From NCBI GenBank assembly GCA_016169945.1, contig JADLSH010000318.1, positions 1 to 64,000 on the forward strand: a DNA stretch of 64,000 nucleotides. The letters are read 5' to 3'. Source of the stretch: Trachythela sp. YZ-2020. Its lineage: Eukaryota; Cnidaria; Anthozoa; Malacalcyonacea; Clavulariidae. Position numbers and translations under genes: made by a program. The notes below the pieces were generated by a model. That model did not search any database and was not told the DNA's origin. It was given only the letters and a program-made list of their open reading frames with translations. This document shows positions 52,978 to 64,000 of the stretch, piece after piece (position 1 is the stretch's first letter; every line of letters begins with the position of its first letter).

Positions 52978-55900
52978 TCATTGCAGTTTGACTTCAAAAA
53001 TCTTGACGCAGTTATCAGTTGAAGAACTTGCGAGATAAAGCGAGTCGTTTGTATAACCTGGTCGCCAACGTAGTCTTGTTACTGTCCCTGTATGACCAAT
53101 TCTGAATATACAGTTAAGGTACAATTATAAATTACAAAATCTTCCAGCTATACGTGGGATTCGGTGAAGTGTTATGTGGTACTTACATGATGGTCAACTT
53201 CAAATGTATTGACATTTATGATAGCGAGCAAATGCTGGTAAATGTTTCCATTACATGTATTTACCACCAAACACAAGGTCACTCTGAGAACTGTCTTCCT
53301 CTTAATAGAGTTGACAACCATGTCATGCACTGTGATACTTAGTGAAACCTACCTATTAAATAAATCTATTTTAACTGAAGGATACTTTTTGTCTTTTGCG
53401 ATTATATTTTTCCAGCCACTCTCAAGATTCCATTTATATAAACGTATTTCACCAGATTCTGTTCCTATCGCCACAAGATAACTAAATACAAATAATAAAA
53501 AACGATTTAATGTATTTAATAGATTTAAACTAATGAAATAGCAAGCGTAATCATTTTTTCCATAAATTTGTGGGTTTCAGTATAAAGCGTTACAGGGTAA
53601 AGGTGATCAATTTCAGAACTGTTCACAACTTCACACTGCTAGAAGCAAGAATATTGAACTACATTTCTCATTTCTATATATTTGGCATCAAATACAAGAC
53701 TGCTAAATATAATACTTAGTGAAATCCAACTATATGGGTGACATTGAGAAAACACTAACCTTGGAAAACATGAAGTACTTAATGACGCAGCAACCGCTGT
53801 TACAGCTTCACCGGCGTCCAACGGATTGCCCACTTGGACCCAGTCCTCTTTATTTTCATCTCGCCCCCAAACTACGACCTTGGCCAAAATAGATTAAAAG
53901 ATGTTGGTCAAAGTGGTTAGTGCATGTGACAATCTGTGACCGGGGTTCAATTCCTGCAATATACACGTCTGATTATAATTTCACCTGAGTCCCATGAATG
54001 AGGAGTGCTTCTAGTTTGACTCTACCAAACACCACAGGTTTTCTCCAGGTACTCTGGTTTCCTCCTGTAGTAACACTGGAGCAAAGAGAGATGGCTCTTA
54101 CTGGACCTCTAGGGAGAACAGTTTAGAACTGATGGAGCTATCCAGTATAAATAAAGTTAGTTCTAGTATTAAATAACCTTTTTATCTCTGGAAGCAGTAA
54201 GAAAATAGCAATCATCGATAGTCCAAGAACATGACCAAATGACTCGGCTGATTCTTTTGCTCTTCTTGTCGCATTTCGCTGTTAATCTGTATGAGCCTGA
54301 ACAAACGATACGAAGAATACTTCCTACCAAACACCTTAGGCTTTTCCCGTGTAGTCCGGTTACTGGTTTCCTTCTGTAGTAACACTTGATCAATAAAAGA
54401 AGGCTCTTACTGAACCTTTGGAAAGAACAGTTTAGGACTGATAGACCTACGGGGATAGCCCTAACAGGACCTTGGAGAGAACAGTTTAGAACTGATAGAG
54501 TTATCCAGTATAATAAAGTTATCTAGTATAAAATACCAAAATCAAACAGAACTAAAAAATTCAAAATAATGATCCCTTCTTACTCTCGTCTTCTTTGTTC
54601 GCTCTTTCAAAAAGACACCATGTTCTGTCACGTGACACAGACAGTAAATATTTCCCAGAATGTGAGAATTCCATTTGAGTGACAGTTAACGCATGACCTT
54701 GAAGGGAACCAACTTGTTTCCAAGAAAACGTATTCCATAATAAGATGTTAGCGTGATCTGCTTTCGATGCCTGGAAATTTCAATCACAGTCGTATGCTAT
54801 TTACTATAACAGTATAAGTAACTATTGTAAAAGTATTATTTTACTATATTGTACTCTGCCGAGGTAGTACATGTTCTTGAATGTTGGCTACCTTAAAGTG
54901 ATCTGATGTTTGTAGCGAACTAGTAGCGAAGTCACTGCTGAGTTAAGCAGGTTAGATCATGCACAGTGGCGAAGCCAGCCTGACAATTTGGTCATGCTAT
55001 GCAAATATTTCCGTGTTCATAGACTGTGAAAACAATCAATTTCTAAAGAAATGAATAATGATAATGATTTAAAATTTGCATTGCATGACCAAATTGTCAG
55101 GCTGGCTTCGCTACTGATCATGCAGAGGTAGTACATGTTCTTGAATGTGGGCTGGCCAAAAGTGATCTGATGTTGTACAGATTTAAGTCTCTCTGAATAA
55201 GTATGCCTAGATCATATAATTACGAGTTATATTTCACCTACCTTACAAGCGGAAGCTAGCAAGTGAAAATGTGGTTCATATGCGATACAGAATATTTCAT
55301 ATCCATGACCATAACTTGAAATCAAAAGCAAAATTGCAGTTTACACCAGACCAAATCATCAAGTCCGTTCATTTGGGTGTATTATTATAAAATACTGTAC
55401 GACTTACAGTTTCTGTGTTTCAGGCCAAAGTGTACTTTGCATTAAGTTATTCTCGGTTGGTGGCTCTGAAAAGAAAGGAAGATGTTTGTTAGAGCCAAGC
55501 ATTCATTATTTTGATTTCTTTGAGAATTAGCATAAATTTTCAAGCAAAAACATCACTTTACCTTTAGGAATGAATGGCGAAAATGGCGCAGGTTCTTCAC
55601 TTGCAAATGCTGAAGCTTTCATAGGTCTTTGTGGATCTTTGAGGTCATCTTTCAAATTCTTTAGATCGTCTGATAATAAAATTACAATGTATGAAGCAAA
55701 ACTTGTAATTCTCATTAATAATTCATGAGAAAAACACAGGAAATCATGACCGTAAAGGAGCTTGTATAATAATAAATCCTGCTGATTTTCACTAAGTATC
55801 ATTCATGTATTTACGATTATTGAAGAATACAAACCTTTTCAACAAGAGGAATCACACGCAATATACAGCATTCGTGATGTACCACGGCCGCTTATGCTGT

Positions 55901-57034
55901 ATGTATTTGTTACTTACCATCAAACACAGCTTTATTTGAAAGACCCAACACAGGAACACTTGCTCCAAGAGGCATATAGTCAACTACCTTCACAAAAGAT
56001 ACACACAAATCTCTTAAACAATTCAAAGTTTCTCACATCATATGCAAAGGAAATTTTGAATCATTTCACTTCTTACATTTGTATTTGAAATTTGAGAAAG
56101 GAAGGCGAACATGTCCACAAAACTCTTTGGAGCTTCAAACAATCGAATCACCTTCACAAAATATGAAATACATCAAGATTATTTGAAACTTAGACTAACT
56201 TTATTTATACTGGATAGCTCTATCAGTTCCAACTGCTCTCTGTAGATGTCCAGTGACGGTCGTACCTTACTGGTCCGTTGTTACATGCAGGAGGATGCCA
56301 GAGTACCCAAAGAAAACATGCAGTGTTTGGTAGAGTCAGACTGGAAACACTCTTCTCACATGCGACTGATCGAGGTGATATATTATTAGATAATTTCATA
56401 TCGCCGAATCAAACCTGGTAACAGAAATGGAAAGCACACGCACTAACTTCCACTATTTCCACTGTGCCAAGCAACACTTCATTTGAGCTTTGTCAAATAC
56501 ACTGATAAAGTATAATGACTAGTAAGGGATTGAACAAAGGAAGGAATGGGCAGAAAATACAAAGTCTACCTTTTCATCTGCTCCAGACACAAAACAATAT
56601 CTTGAGATCATTGTCAAACATTGCATATTGTAACCATGGACCTGGGGACGAGCTATCTCATGCCATGTTGTCTTAATAAGATTATAAATTATAATGTATT
56701 GAATGAGTATTTTGTGCATAAACAAAACTAACTTTATTTATACTGGATGCTCTATCAGTTCTACACTGTTCTCCCTAGAGGTCCAGTAAAGATAATTTCT
56801 TATTGCTCCAGTGTTATTACAGGAGGAAACCGGAGTACCTGGAGAAAATCTGCGGTGTTAATACTGGAAGCACTATTCTCACATGTGACTGTAGTGAAAT
56901 TATAATCAGACCACTGCATATTTTAATCTCCATACCTTGTGCCCAGATCTTCTCCAAGGCGCATGAATCCTGGTTGTTTGATCTGAACTGAGAGAGATCA
57001 GAAATTCTCCGCCTTCTGGGTCCCAAGCAATATC
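52978..57034 (-). CDS. ELP2: ELP2 exons 13-24: second WD40 propeller and C-terminus
   Basis: Diagnostic strings are [38 protein letters not shown] with [48 protein letters not shown] with [31 protein letters not shown] with VVVWG, and the last blade [13 protein letters not shown] with [14 protein letters not shown]. The loop between LGLSNKAVF and LYGHGYE, acidic in all animals, is present at 55408-55669. Confidence 0.93.
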
Positions 57035-60000
57035 CTAAAGTTTACCTCGAGTATTAGAGATGCGAGATTGGTCGGATTTATACTAGAGATGGATGACCCA
57101 TCTGAACGAACGTGGGCAAAGAAAAGATAATTCAATTCGTTTGATAATTCGTCTGTGTGTAAACGTGGAAAACAGACGTATCATCCGTCAAGACCTACAG
57201 TCTACACAGTCAAACTTGCGTACGCCTTGAGGGATGATCTGTCTATGTGTATAAATACTGCATTAGACGACTTATTAGGAAAATATCAGGCATGGTTTGT
57301 TCCCAGAACCATAGGCATGGTTTGTTCCCAGAACCATTGGCAGTGTAGATCACGCTATTCTAGCTAGTTCGTCTGGATAGGTTGTCTTGTGTTCACACTG
57401 AGATAAATGATCCGTCACACGGATTATGTTATTTTCAGGTCTAAAGATGAAGTGCGTTATGCAGATACCTGAACTGGAGCAAAATGGCCACTGACAGTCG
57501 ACACGGCTTCCCATGAGCTGGACTCCTGTTATTGTAAATAAACATAACATTCTAAGACAACTTGAAATATATAACATCAATATGGAAACTGGAGGTCAAG
57601 TAGGGACCATCTCTATAATTATTGATCCAGTGTTGCTGCAGAAGGAAACTGAAGTCAAACTGGAAGCATTATTCTCATATGCTGTACAACTATCACTGAG
57701 CTTAAATTTATTTAGTCAAACGCATTTTGCAGATTAATATACTTACAGCGGTGTCTTCTCTTTTCCACATATGCAAAGAGCCTTGATAACTATGAGCTAA
57801 GATCTTTTCACCGGTCGGGTTAAATACCCCACCATAAAACCCCAGGGTGTTTCCTCCGACCTCGCCAACACGCACCTAAAAACATAATTTTTTTTGTGCT
57901 TGAAACTCAAGTAAGCAAAGTTGTGGTTGCTTCTCGTCTGTACTTCCAGGGTTTGCTTCTCTCACTAAAAACTACCAAGCATTTCACTTGATCACGTTTG
58001 AGCTACGTCCTTGCTAATTCAGCTCTCAACAAGGAGAGAAGCCTGGGGAAGCTAATTTGAGATTTACTTACGTCATCAATCCATACTCCAGCCTCGTTAT
58101 CAAACCGCCAAATCACAATCATCTTATCCATGGATGACGACATCAAACATAATGGTTGATGATACAGCTTGTCTGAAAGTAATCAATCAATCAGACAACT
58201 GCATGTTACAGGAATCAAACCCCAGTCATAGAGGTGAAAGACACCTGCAGGTGAAAGACACATGCACTAACCACTGTGCTATCAAAATGCTTCACCTACC
58301 TTGACGGATTTTAGGATGCCAACAAACACTATAAACCCATCCTTCGTGTCCTGATAAGATTGTTTCCAATACAGCCGAGTAATTCAATGACACATCTTTA
58401 CACAAAGAAGAAAAGGATCATGTTTACTCAGCAATCCATACAAAACTAAACACTGGATAGCTCTATCAGTTCTAAACTGTTCTCTCTTAGACTACGTTCA
58501 CACGAGACCGGATGAATTCCGGACCGTACTCAAATTCGTCCGGTTCCACTTGTTCACAACTTCACACGAGCAAGTTTTCCTTGACAAGTTTTATTTGCTC
58601 GTGTGTGTGAAAAAAAATTGACAAGTTTTCTTTGACAAGGAGGTTTACTACAGGTTTACTACAGGTTTACTACAGGTTTACTACAGGTTTACTACAGGTT
58701 TACTACAGGTTTACTACAGGTTTGCTACAGGTTTACTACAGGTTTACTACAGGTTTACTACAGGTTTACTACAGGTTTACTACAGGTTTACTACAGGTTT
58801 ACTACAGGTTTACTACAGGTTTACTACAGGTTTACTACAGGTTTACTACAGGTTTACGACAGGTTTACCACAGGTTTACTACAGGTTTACTACAGGTTTA
58901 CTACAGGTTTACTACAGGTTTACGACAGGTTTACTACAGGTTTACTACAGGTTTGCTACAGGTTTACTACAGGTTTACTACAGGTTTGCTACAGGTTTAC
59001 TACAGGTTTACTACAGGTTTACTACAGGTTTACTACAGGTTTGCTACAGGTTTACTACAGGTTTACTATAGGTTTACTCCAGGAGGAAAGCGAAGTAGCC
59101 AGAGATAACTTGACTAGTACTTGTTAGAGTCAAACTGGAAGCACTCTTCTCAGAGAACATTTCTTCATGGGATCAAAATAGAGCACTATTAGCTAACTTC
59201 GTCAAGTATCATTGTTCATACCTTTAGACATTATAGAAAACTTATTTGAAGTCAATTCAAGAATTTTCATGTTCTCATCAATCACTCCAGACTCGTCTGT
59301 GAGATCAGTGGCTTTAGCTATACGCCATATTCGGATGAAATTATCCTGGGAACAACTCGCTAACATGACGTCACCATCATCTGGAGATATAATTGATGGG
59401 TTTCAGCAAGCGTTACAGGGCAGTAGATGGTGGCCAAATTCAGAAATGTTGATACTTATAGGAGCAAGAAAATCTCTCAATTCTATTTTTTGCCTCCAAA
59501 TACAAGACTACTAAACATATAATGAAAAAAATGGACATTATATCCATCTGCTGTCTCGTATAAACACTTACTGAAACTCACCTATATTAACCTTTAAAAT
59601 ATTATTGTAATAAAGTCTAAAATGCAATTTTTTACCCAAATAAGCGAAGTTCACGTCACGTATCCAGTCTTCGTGGCCATGTAGTTTCAAAGCGAGAACG
59701 AACTATAGAATCAGAAAATATTATTTGCTTTATAGAGGACAATAAGCCACCGTGGTCTGTGTTTGAACAACCTGAAAAAGATTGAAAACACTCCCAACGT
59801 TTTGAGAAAGGGCCCTTCGTCAGGAAATGAGTAGTGGGAAGAAGTGTTTTAATCTTTTCAGGTAGTTAAGTCACGAACCGCGACAACCTACTTTTCCCTT
59901 TTTATAAACAAAAACGTCACTTATAAAAGATTTCAAACCTTGGAATCGTTTTCAGTAAAAACGTAAACCGCTGCATTTTCACAACCACACGCTAAAATTG

Positions 60001-63000
60001 GAACTAAACAGCAAAGAATACGCAGCATTAAATGCAAAAATTGTTATGCATAAGTTGTGGTTTTGTGAAAGGAAATAAAGTGAAAGAAAAAACAAAATTG
60101 TGTAACAGCTAACGCTGCAACCTTTATTTCCTGGCAGGTTTGAGAGAGCAATTGAAAACGCAAATCCTCCATCAAAATTCAGCGTTTCAACGAAATGAAA
60201 ATCCTCTGTAATTGAATAGAGTATGATATATAAAAGAAGTAATGAATGAAGTTTATTAGAAAACATAAAAAAGTTATGCTTTTCATATTGATATCATTTT
60301 CATATCATTAAATGTACAGCGCATATAAAGAAATTGCACAAAGAATAGTATTACGCCACGTATGTGATGAACTAAACAGTGTACTGAAATTAAATGTACG
60401 CGGAAATTAACTGCGTGCAAAAATATTAAACTGCGCGCAAAAATAGACTGCGCACAAAAATAAAACTACTGCGCATAAAAATAAGACTTCGCGCAAAAAT
60501 ATGACTGCGCCCAAAATTGAACGCGCTGCGCGCAAAAATGGACTGCGCGCATAAATGAACTGCAAACTACGCGTTGTACAGGATATACTAAACTGCACGG
60601 TAGAATAAAACGTGCCTGATACTAAAATAGAACACGCACTAGAAATTTAGCTGGATGTTAAACTAAACTGTGTCCAAGAAGCCTATGTCTGCATGTGTGA
60701 TAAAGTGTATACAACATGATATTTCTACATTACTAAAATAGATACAATTGCATCAGTGTACAGAACCTTTATCTCCATTTCTATTCCATATTCTGACAGT
60801 AGAATCAGCAGATGAAGTCGCAACTATTGTTCTTGAATCAAAAGATAATCCTGAGACAGCAATAACTGCACCACTATGACCACTCAGTACATCACACTGA
60901 CACCACTAACATTCAGAAAAATGTTTAAGTTGAAAGCTCTTAGAGTCAAAGGGCATATAATGCACACATCTATTAATTCATTTGCTACAAACCTTGTCTT
61001 CAACTACTTTCCATATTATCGCTTCACCATCAATTGCACCAGATATTAACTCACTTTCTTCACCTTTACGTAAAATAATTATTTTAATATAGAATATATA
61101 ATATTCATTCTTGCAGACATTCTTACTCAACACTCAACAGATCAGTTGTATTTTGGAGGTGGATATTAAATTAACATTCTAGCAATACAGTGTAACCCAG
61201 CCTTCTGGCAGGCCACCTCGTTAATATAGCCAACTCGCTATATATTACTGTAACGCCACTCGGAATCGCAGGGCCGCAGGTTCGATTCTTGCCAGGGGAC
61301 CTATAGTTGCATTTTTCGTAGCTGTTCCTGGTCAGGTCGAATAAATGTATATAATTTTCACTCAATAATTTTCCATTCACAAAACCTTTCAATCCTAATT
61401 ATAAAGACACCCTGCTAATATAGCCAACCCATTGATAGTTGATACAGCCAAATTTCCATGTCTTTTATGGCCCTTTTCGTGGCCATATCAACAGGGTTCC
61501 ACTGTACTTAATCTAGACAACTAGTGGTGTTAGTTCCACATCAATCTGGCAAATATATGAACATGAAAGGATCTCCTTGGGGAAGGCATTAAAAAACATG
61601 GAAAATGAATCAAAATATGAATAAATTCCATTCAGGTTGAATAAAACCTGTACTAAGTATTGTTTTTATTTATACTTAATCTGGGATTCCCTGTCTAAAT
61701 ATTTGATCTATGACTCGCCATACATACATTGGTTTTCCTTGGCAATCCACTTGACACAATTTATTCTTTCTTTATGTCCACTTAACAAGCATTTAATCTT
61801 TCCTGTTCCTTGTTCATTCTACGACGACCAGGTGGAAATATCAAAGATTTACTGATACATGGTGGCAGCCATTTTATGGGCCAACTAAATAGTAGTACTG
61901 AACAACACATTGTGTATTCTATATGCCATGTTTTAACCATTCTTACAGTATACAATACACTGTGAGTCATGGTTTGTCATCTCTCTGAACTCTCTGACAT
62001 TTCAAACAAAAGTGCTTCATCATGCAGGAGCTTTGTAGCCACTACTATAAACCTCCACAACTAAAACATATTTGACCAAGTGCTATCTAATGACAAAGAG
62101 CCTTTAACCTTTTTCAGGTAGACACTAACCACAAGAGATCATTGTAGAATCTTACATCTATGGAAATATATATTCAATACAGCGTTTCGATTATTACATA
62201 ATAAATTGTGAGCGAATTGTCTTTCATTTTGATTCATGAGAGAGAGGCTCCCAGGCCAATGGCATTAGTTGGAAACTAATTATGGAAAGGGTGTATTGTA
62301 CTATTCGATTATGGTATAATTAGGTCATATATATGTAGATTATGTATCACATGGTAATTCGCACTAAATGGTGCAATTCTTGCTAGGTTTGGGCCTTTTA
62401 ATACCATGTCTATAATTCCATCGGCCGACACACAGAAGGGCTGAAAGAGAAAAACTTTCCCACCCGCCCAGAAATTTGTACAGTTCGGGCACCGCCAGCT
62501 TCATGCAACCTTGCAGGGCCTTTTTTAAGAAATCGTTAGTGGGGGGGGGGGCATCATCAAAAGGGGACGTAACAAGTAGGTGGTGTATTACAGGTGTGGG
62601 TAGCTGAAGGGGGGCCTGGGGGTCCTCCCCAGAAAATTTTTGTATTCTTGAGTCTCTGTGGCTTGATTTCCTGCATTTTCAGAGACAATTTTTGATATAT
62701 CCCATCTAAACAGAGCCATATTTTGTTGTGAGAATACCATAACTTTCCTCTAAACTCAGTTTCCCCCCCTTTTTTTCTTATATTTTGGACAAAAGGGACG
62801 TTCACTGGGGGGGGCCAAAATAGCTTACTGGGGGGGGCCAACATGGGGGCTGGGGGGGGCTTTGGCCCCTCCAGTACATTAGTTAAAAAAGGCCCTGCAA
62901 CCTTGTCACATCGGTTCAGACCAATACCTTAATTCAACTGAACAGATGAGGCGAGCATTGCTGAATAGATTGCTATTGTATACAATCTTTAGAAATATTT

Positions 63001-63312
63001 ACGTCACACAATTTGCAATGCATATAAACATTAGATATACCCTATGCAATGTGGGATATATATATGTTGGTAAAATACTCATTGACAGTAGCATTACATA
63101 AGAACTTCTAAAGGTAGATCGTCAATTAGAATGTCCAACCCAATATTCTACATGAACTGTAAGCCACATACCTCTGGTAAATATAAAGCTACCGAATTAC
63201 AAGCTGCAAAGGCAACCAAACCATTTAAACCCCAATCAAGACAATAAGGGTTTCTATTACAGCCAACACTAATGTAGTTCTGTTGTACAGTTAAACTACA
63301 ATCATCTGCCAT
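52978..63312 (-). CDS. ELP2: ELP2, Elongator complex subunit 2 (WD40), 24 exons, complete
   Basis: Elp2 is the scaffold of Elongator, the Elp123 assembly that adds the carboxymethyl group to wobble uridine in tRNA. I read 24 coding exons from ATG 63312 to TGA 52978, summing to 2,454 nt (817 residues; human 826), with every phase matching. Exons: 63172-63312, 61728-61818, 60993-61063, 60767-60896, 60122-60205, 59939-60003, 59636-59702, 59222-59380, 58300-58395, 58072-58172, 57747-57875, 57469-57525, 56936-57034, 56570-56671, 56077-56151, 55918-55987, 55562-55669, 55408-55465, 55242-55314, 54584-54770, 54178-54296, 53760-53878, 53353-53481, 52978-53101. The start [20 protein letters not shown] aligns with the family's N-terminus. 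Confidence 0.96.
53905..54165 (+). mobile_element. tRNA-derived SINE, family 1, best-preserved copy
   Basis: The head has GTGGTTAGTGC (A box, about 53916-53926) and GGTTCAATTCC at 53944-53954 (B box), 28 bp apart. The body follows with GCTTCTAGTTTGACTCTACC, AGGTTTTCTCCAGGTACTCT and TCCTGTAGTAACACTGGAGC; the 3' end is AGCTATCCAGTATAAATAAA. It sits in ELP2 intron 21 between exons at 53878 and 54178, filling almost all of it. Confidence 0.88.
54860..55150. repeat. Palindromic repeat related to the 92-bp UBR4 intron array
   Basis: TAGTACATGTTCTTGAATGT, GTGATCTGATGTTTGTA and CACTGCTGAGTTAAGCAGGT recur in both orientations with a GTGGCGAAGCCAGCCTGACA arm inverted near 55095-55120. This makes it an inserted element inside ELP2 intron 19. 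Confidence 0.6.
57469..63312 (-). CDS. ELP2: ELP2 exons 1-12: first WD40 propeller
   Basis: Blades are recognisable by GH...W signatures: [28 protein letters not shown] with [24 protein letters not shown] with [29 protein letters not shown] with [12 protein letters not shown], and [14 protein letters not shown] with [10 protein letters not shown]. The order and spacing match Elp2, in which the two propellers hold Elp1 and Elp3. Exon 12 (57 nt) carries VSGHFAPVQ, beginning the next blade. Confidence 0.93.
58437..59130 (-). repeat. SINE with an internal 11-bp minisatellite (GGTTTACTACA)n
   Basis: Family 1 SINE sequence starts at 58440 (ACTGGATAGCTCTATCAG) and resumes at about 59078 (ACTCCAGGAGGAAAGCG through GTCAAACTGGAAGCACTCTT). 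Between them, after a short unrelated insert (58492-58640), lie about 40 copies of an 11-bp unit matching the SINE's own TTACTACAGG segment. The open frame at 58632-59108 is this repeat. Confidence 0.85.
60411..60560. repeat. CTGCGCGCAAAAAT degenerate repeat
   Basis: About nine irregular units of 14-20 bp built on ACTGCGCGCAAAAATA lie in ELP2 intron 4. They are CpG-rich in an otherwise AT-rich intron. Confidence 0.8.
61195..61390 (+). mobile_element. tRNA-derived SINE, family 2
   Basis: The copy has GGAATCGCAGGGCCGCAGGT, then GGTTCGATTCTTGCC (B box near 61280-61294), then the same body as 9505-9650: GCATTTTTCGTAGCTGTTCC, GGTCAGGTCGAATAAATG. The A box region is degraded. The flanking GTAACCCAGCCTTCTGGCAG and CTAATATAGCCAACC resemble degraded repeats. 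The copy lies in ELP2 intron 2. Confidence 0.7.
62506..62905. mobile_element. G-run-rich element with CAAGGTTGCAGGGCC inverted ends
   Basis: GCAACCTTGCAGGGCCTTTT at 62506 is inverted at 62884-62905 (AAAAAAGGCCCTGCAACCTT). The interior has several runs of 8-10 G and CCCCAGAAAATTTT-like words. It is a non-coding element in ELP2 intron 1. Confidence 0.75.
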
Positions 63313-63749
63313 TGAGCACCAATGTTTTTTAAGACCTAAAAACCTTCTTTAGTTGATATTATCAACATAAAATATCAATATATTTCTATTTAAAACATAT
63401 TTTTATTGCAATTTTAAAATATCTCCCTTTAAATTTAATTTGAAAAACGTGGGAAAAGCAATGACCAGCGGCACTGGATACTTCATCTTAATGCGGATAT
63501 AATGTCCTTTATTTCTTGAACATCATCGTCTTTATTAGAACATCACCGTCTATTCTCACTTTTGAAATTTAGAATAGTGTCAAAAAATGTATACAAAAAT
63601 AACCGCCCGTGTAAAAACAAATTATTTTTATTGTTCAAAAACAATTTACAAGCATATTCACATGGACAACATTATTTGCCCCATGTTTAATATGTTCTAC
63701 ATTAATTCTACTCAAACTACACTACAATAAGCGCCAGGCGTACGTTCCC
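63313..63749. other. Sequence upstream of ELP2 (5' UTR and promoter presumed)
   Basis: This is AT-rich, with no open frame and no recognisable promoter motif. A partially repeated AACATCATCGTC / AACATCACCGTC pair lies at 63520-63550. A family A MITE follows at 63750-63985. Confidence 0.4.
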
Positions 63750-64000
63750 ATAGATGGGTCTCACTAAGTGTAACGGTGCAGTACATAGTGGTCAACTCTG
63801 ACAGGAAAGACAGTTACCAAAGTGACTAAATTGTTCACTTCATGTATTGACCTTGTGTTTGGTGACAAATACATGTAACATTTAGCATCATTTGCTCGCT
63901 ACCATAAGTGTCAAATACATTATCTTGAAGTTGACCATCATGCGTAGCACCATATAAAACTGAAACCCACCTATATCTGGTGTTCGTATTATTTAATTGC

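Noticed and set aside
58632..59108. 158-residue open frame of an 11-residue repeat
   Set aside because: It is the (GGTTTACTACA)n array; 11 bp is not a multiple of three, so all frames stay open by chance.

Overview
This is animal nuclear DNA from an invertebrate with long, repeat-filled introns. I identify three conserved protein-coding genes, all transcribed from the minus strand. Read along the plus strand they are ABITRAM (also FAM206A or Simiate; 4104-6009), UBR4 (8366-51475) and ELP2 (52978-63312). Exons were read by eye. Every junction was checked for GT-AG (one is GC-AG), for reading-frame continuity and for agreement with the animal protein family. The reconstructed products are about 217, 5,019 and 817 residues. 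Gene structure and the many cut-and-paste and tRNA-derived repeats suggest an early-branching or marine invertebrate, perhaps a cnidarian. The species cannot be named from sequence alone.

Layout. 1-3867 is an array of a 17-bp satellite, open in every frame and not coding. 3868-6009 is ABITRAM (5 exons) just beyond it. 6010-8365 is intergenic and holds a large foldback element and nested insertions. 8366-51475 is UBR4 with 97 coding exons, running from the N-terminal helical-repeat region (51.5-37.4 kb) through the UBR box (36.8-37.0 kb), a beta-propeller region (31-35 kb), a UIM-like and acidic region (27 kb), a cysteine-rich zinc region (21-22 kb) and the C-terminal hemiRING plus helical E3 module (8.4-12 kb). 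51476-52977 is intergenic and carries a decayed LINE reverse-transcriptase tail and a small MITE next to the UBR4 start. 52978-63312 is ELP2 with 24 coding exons. 63313-64000 is upstream of ELP2 and contains one MITE.

Function. UBR4 is a giant N-degron E3/E4 ubiquitin ligase. ELP2 is the double-propeller scaffold subunit of Elongator, which modifies the tRNA wobble base. ABITRAM is a small conserved actin-binding, nuclear-speckle protein. I see no reason to treat them as one pathway; the tandem arrangement is probably incidental.

The rest is repeats: at least two tRNA-derived SINE families, several foldback or MITE families present in many introns, degenerate TTAGGG-like intronic tracts and more than ten minisatellites. 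Several minisatellites appear to have grown out of SINE or MITE sequence. Repeats fill introns almost to their splice sites but never interrupt an exon that I could read.
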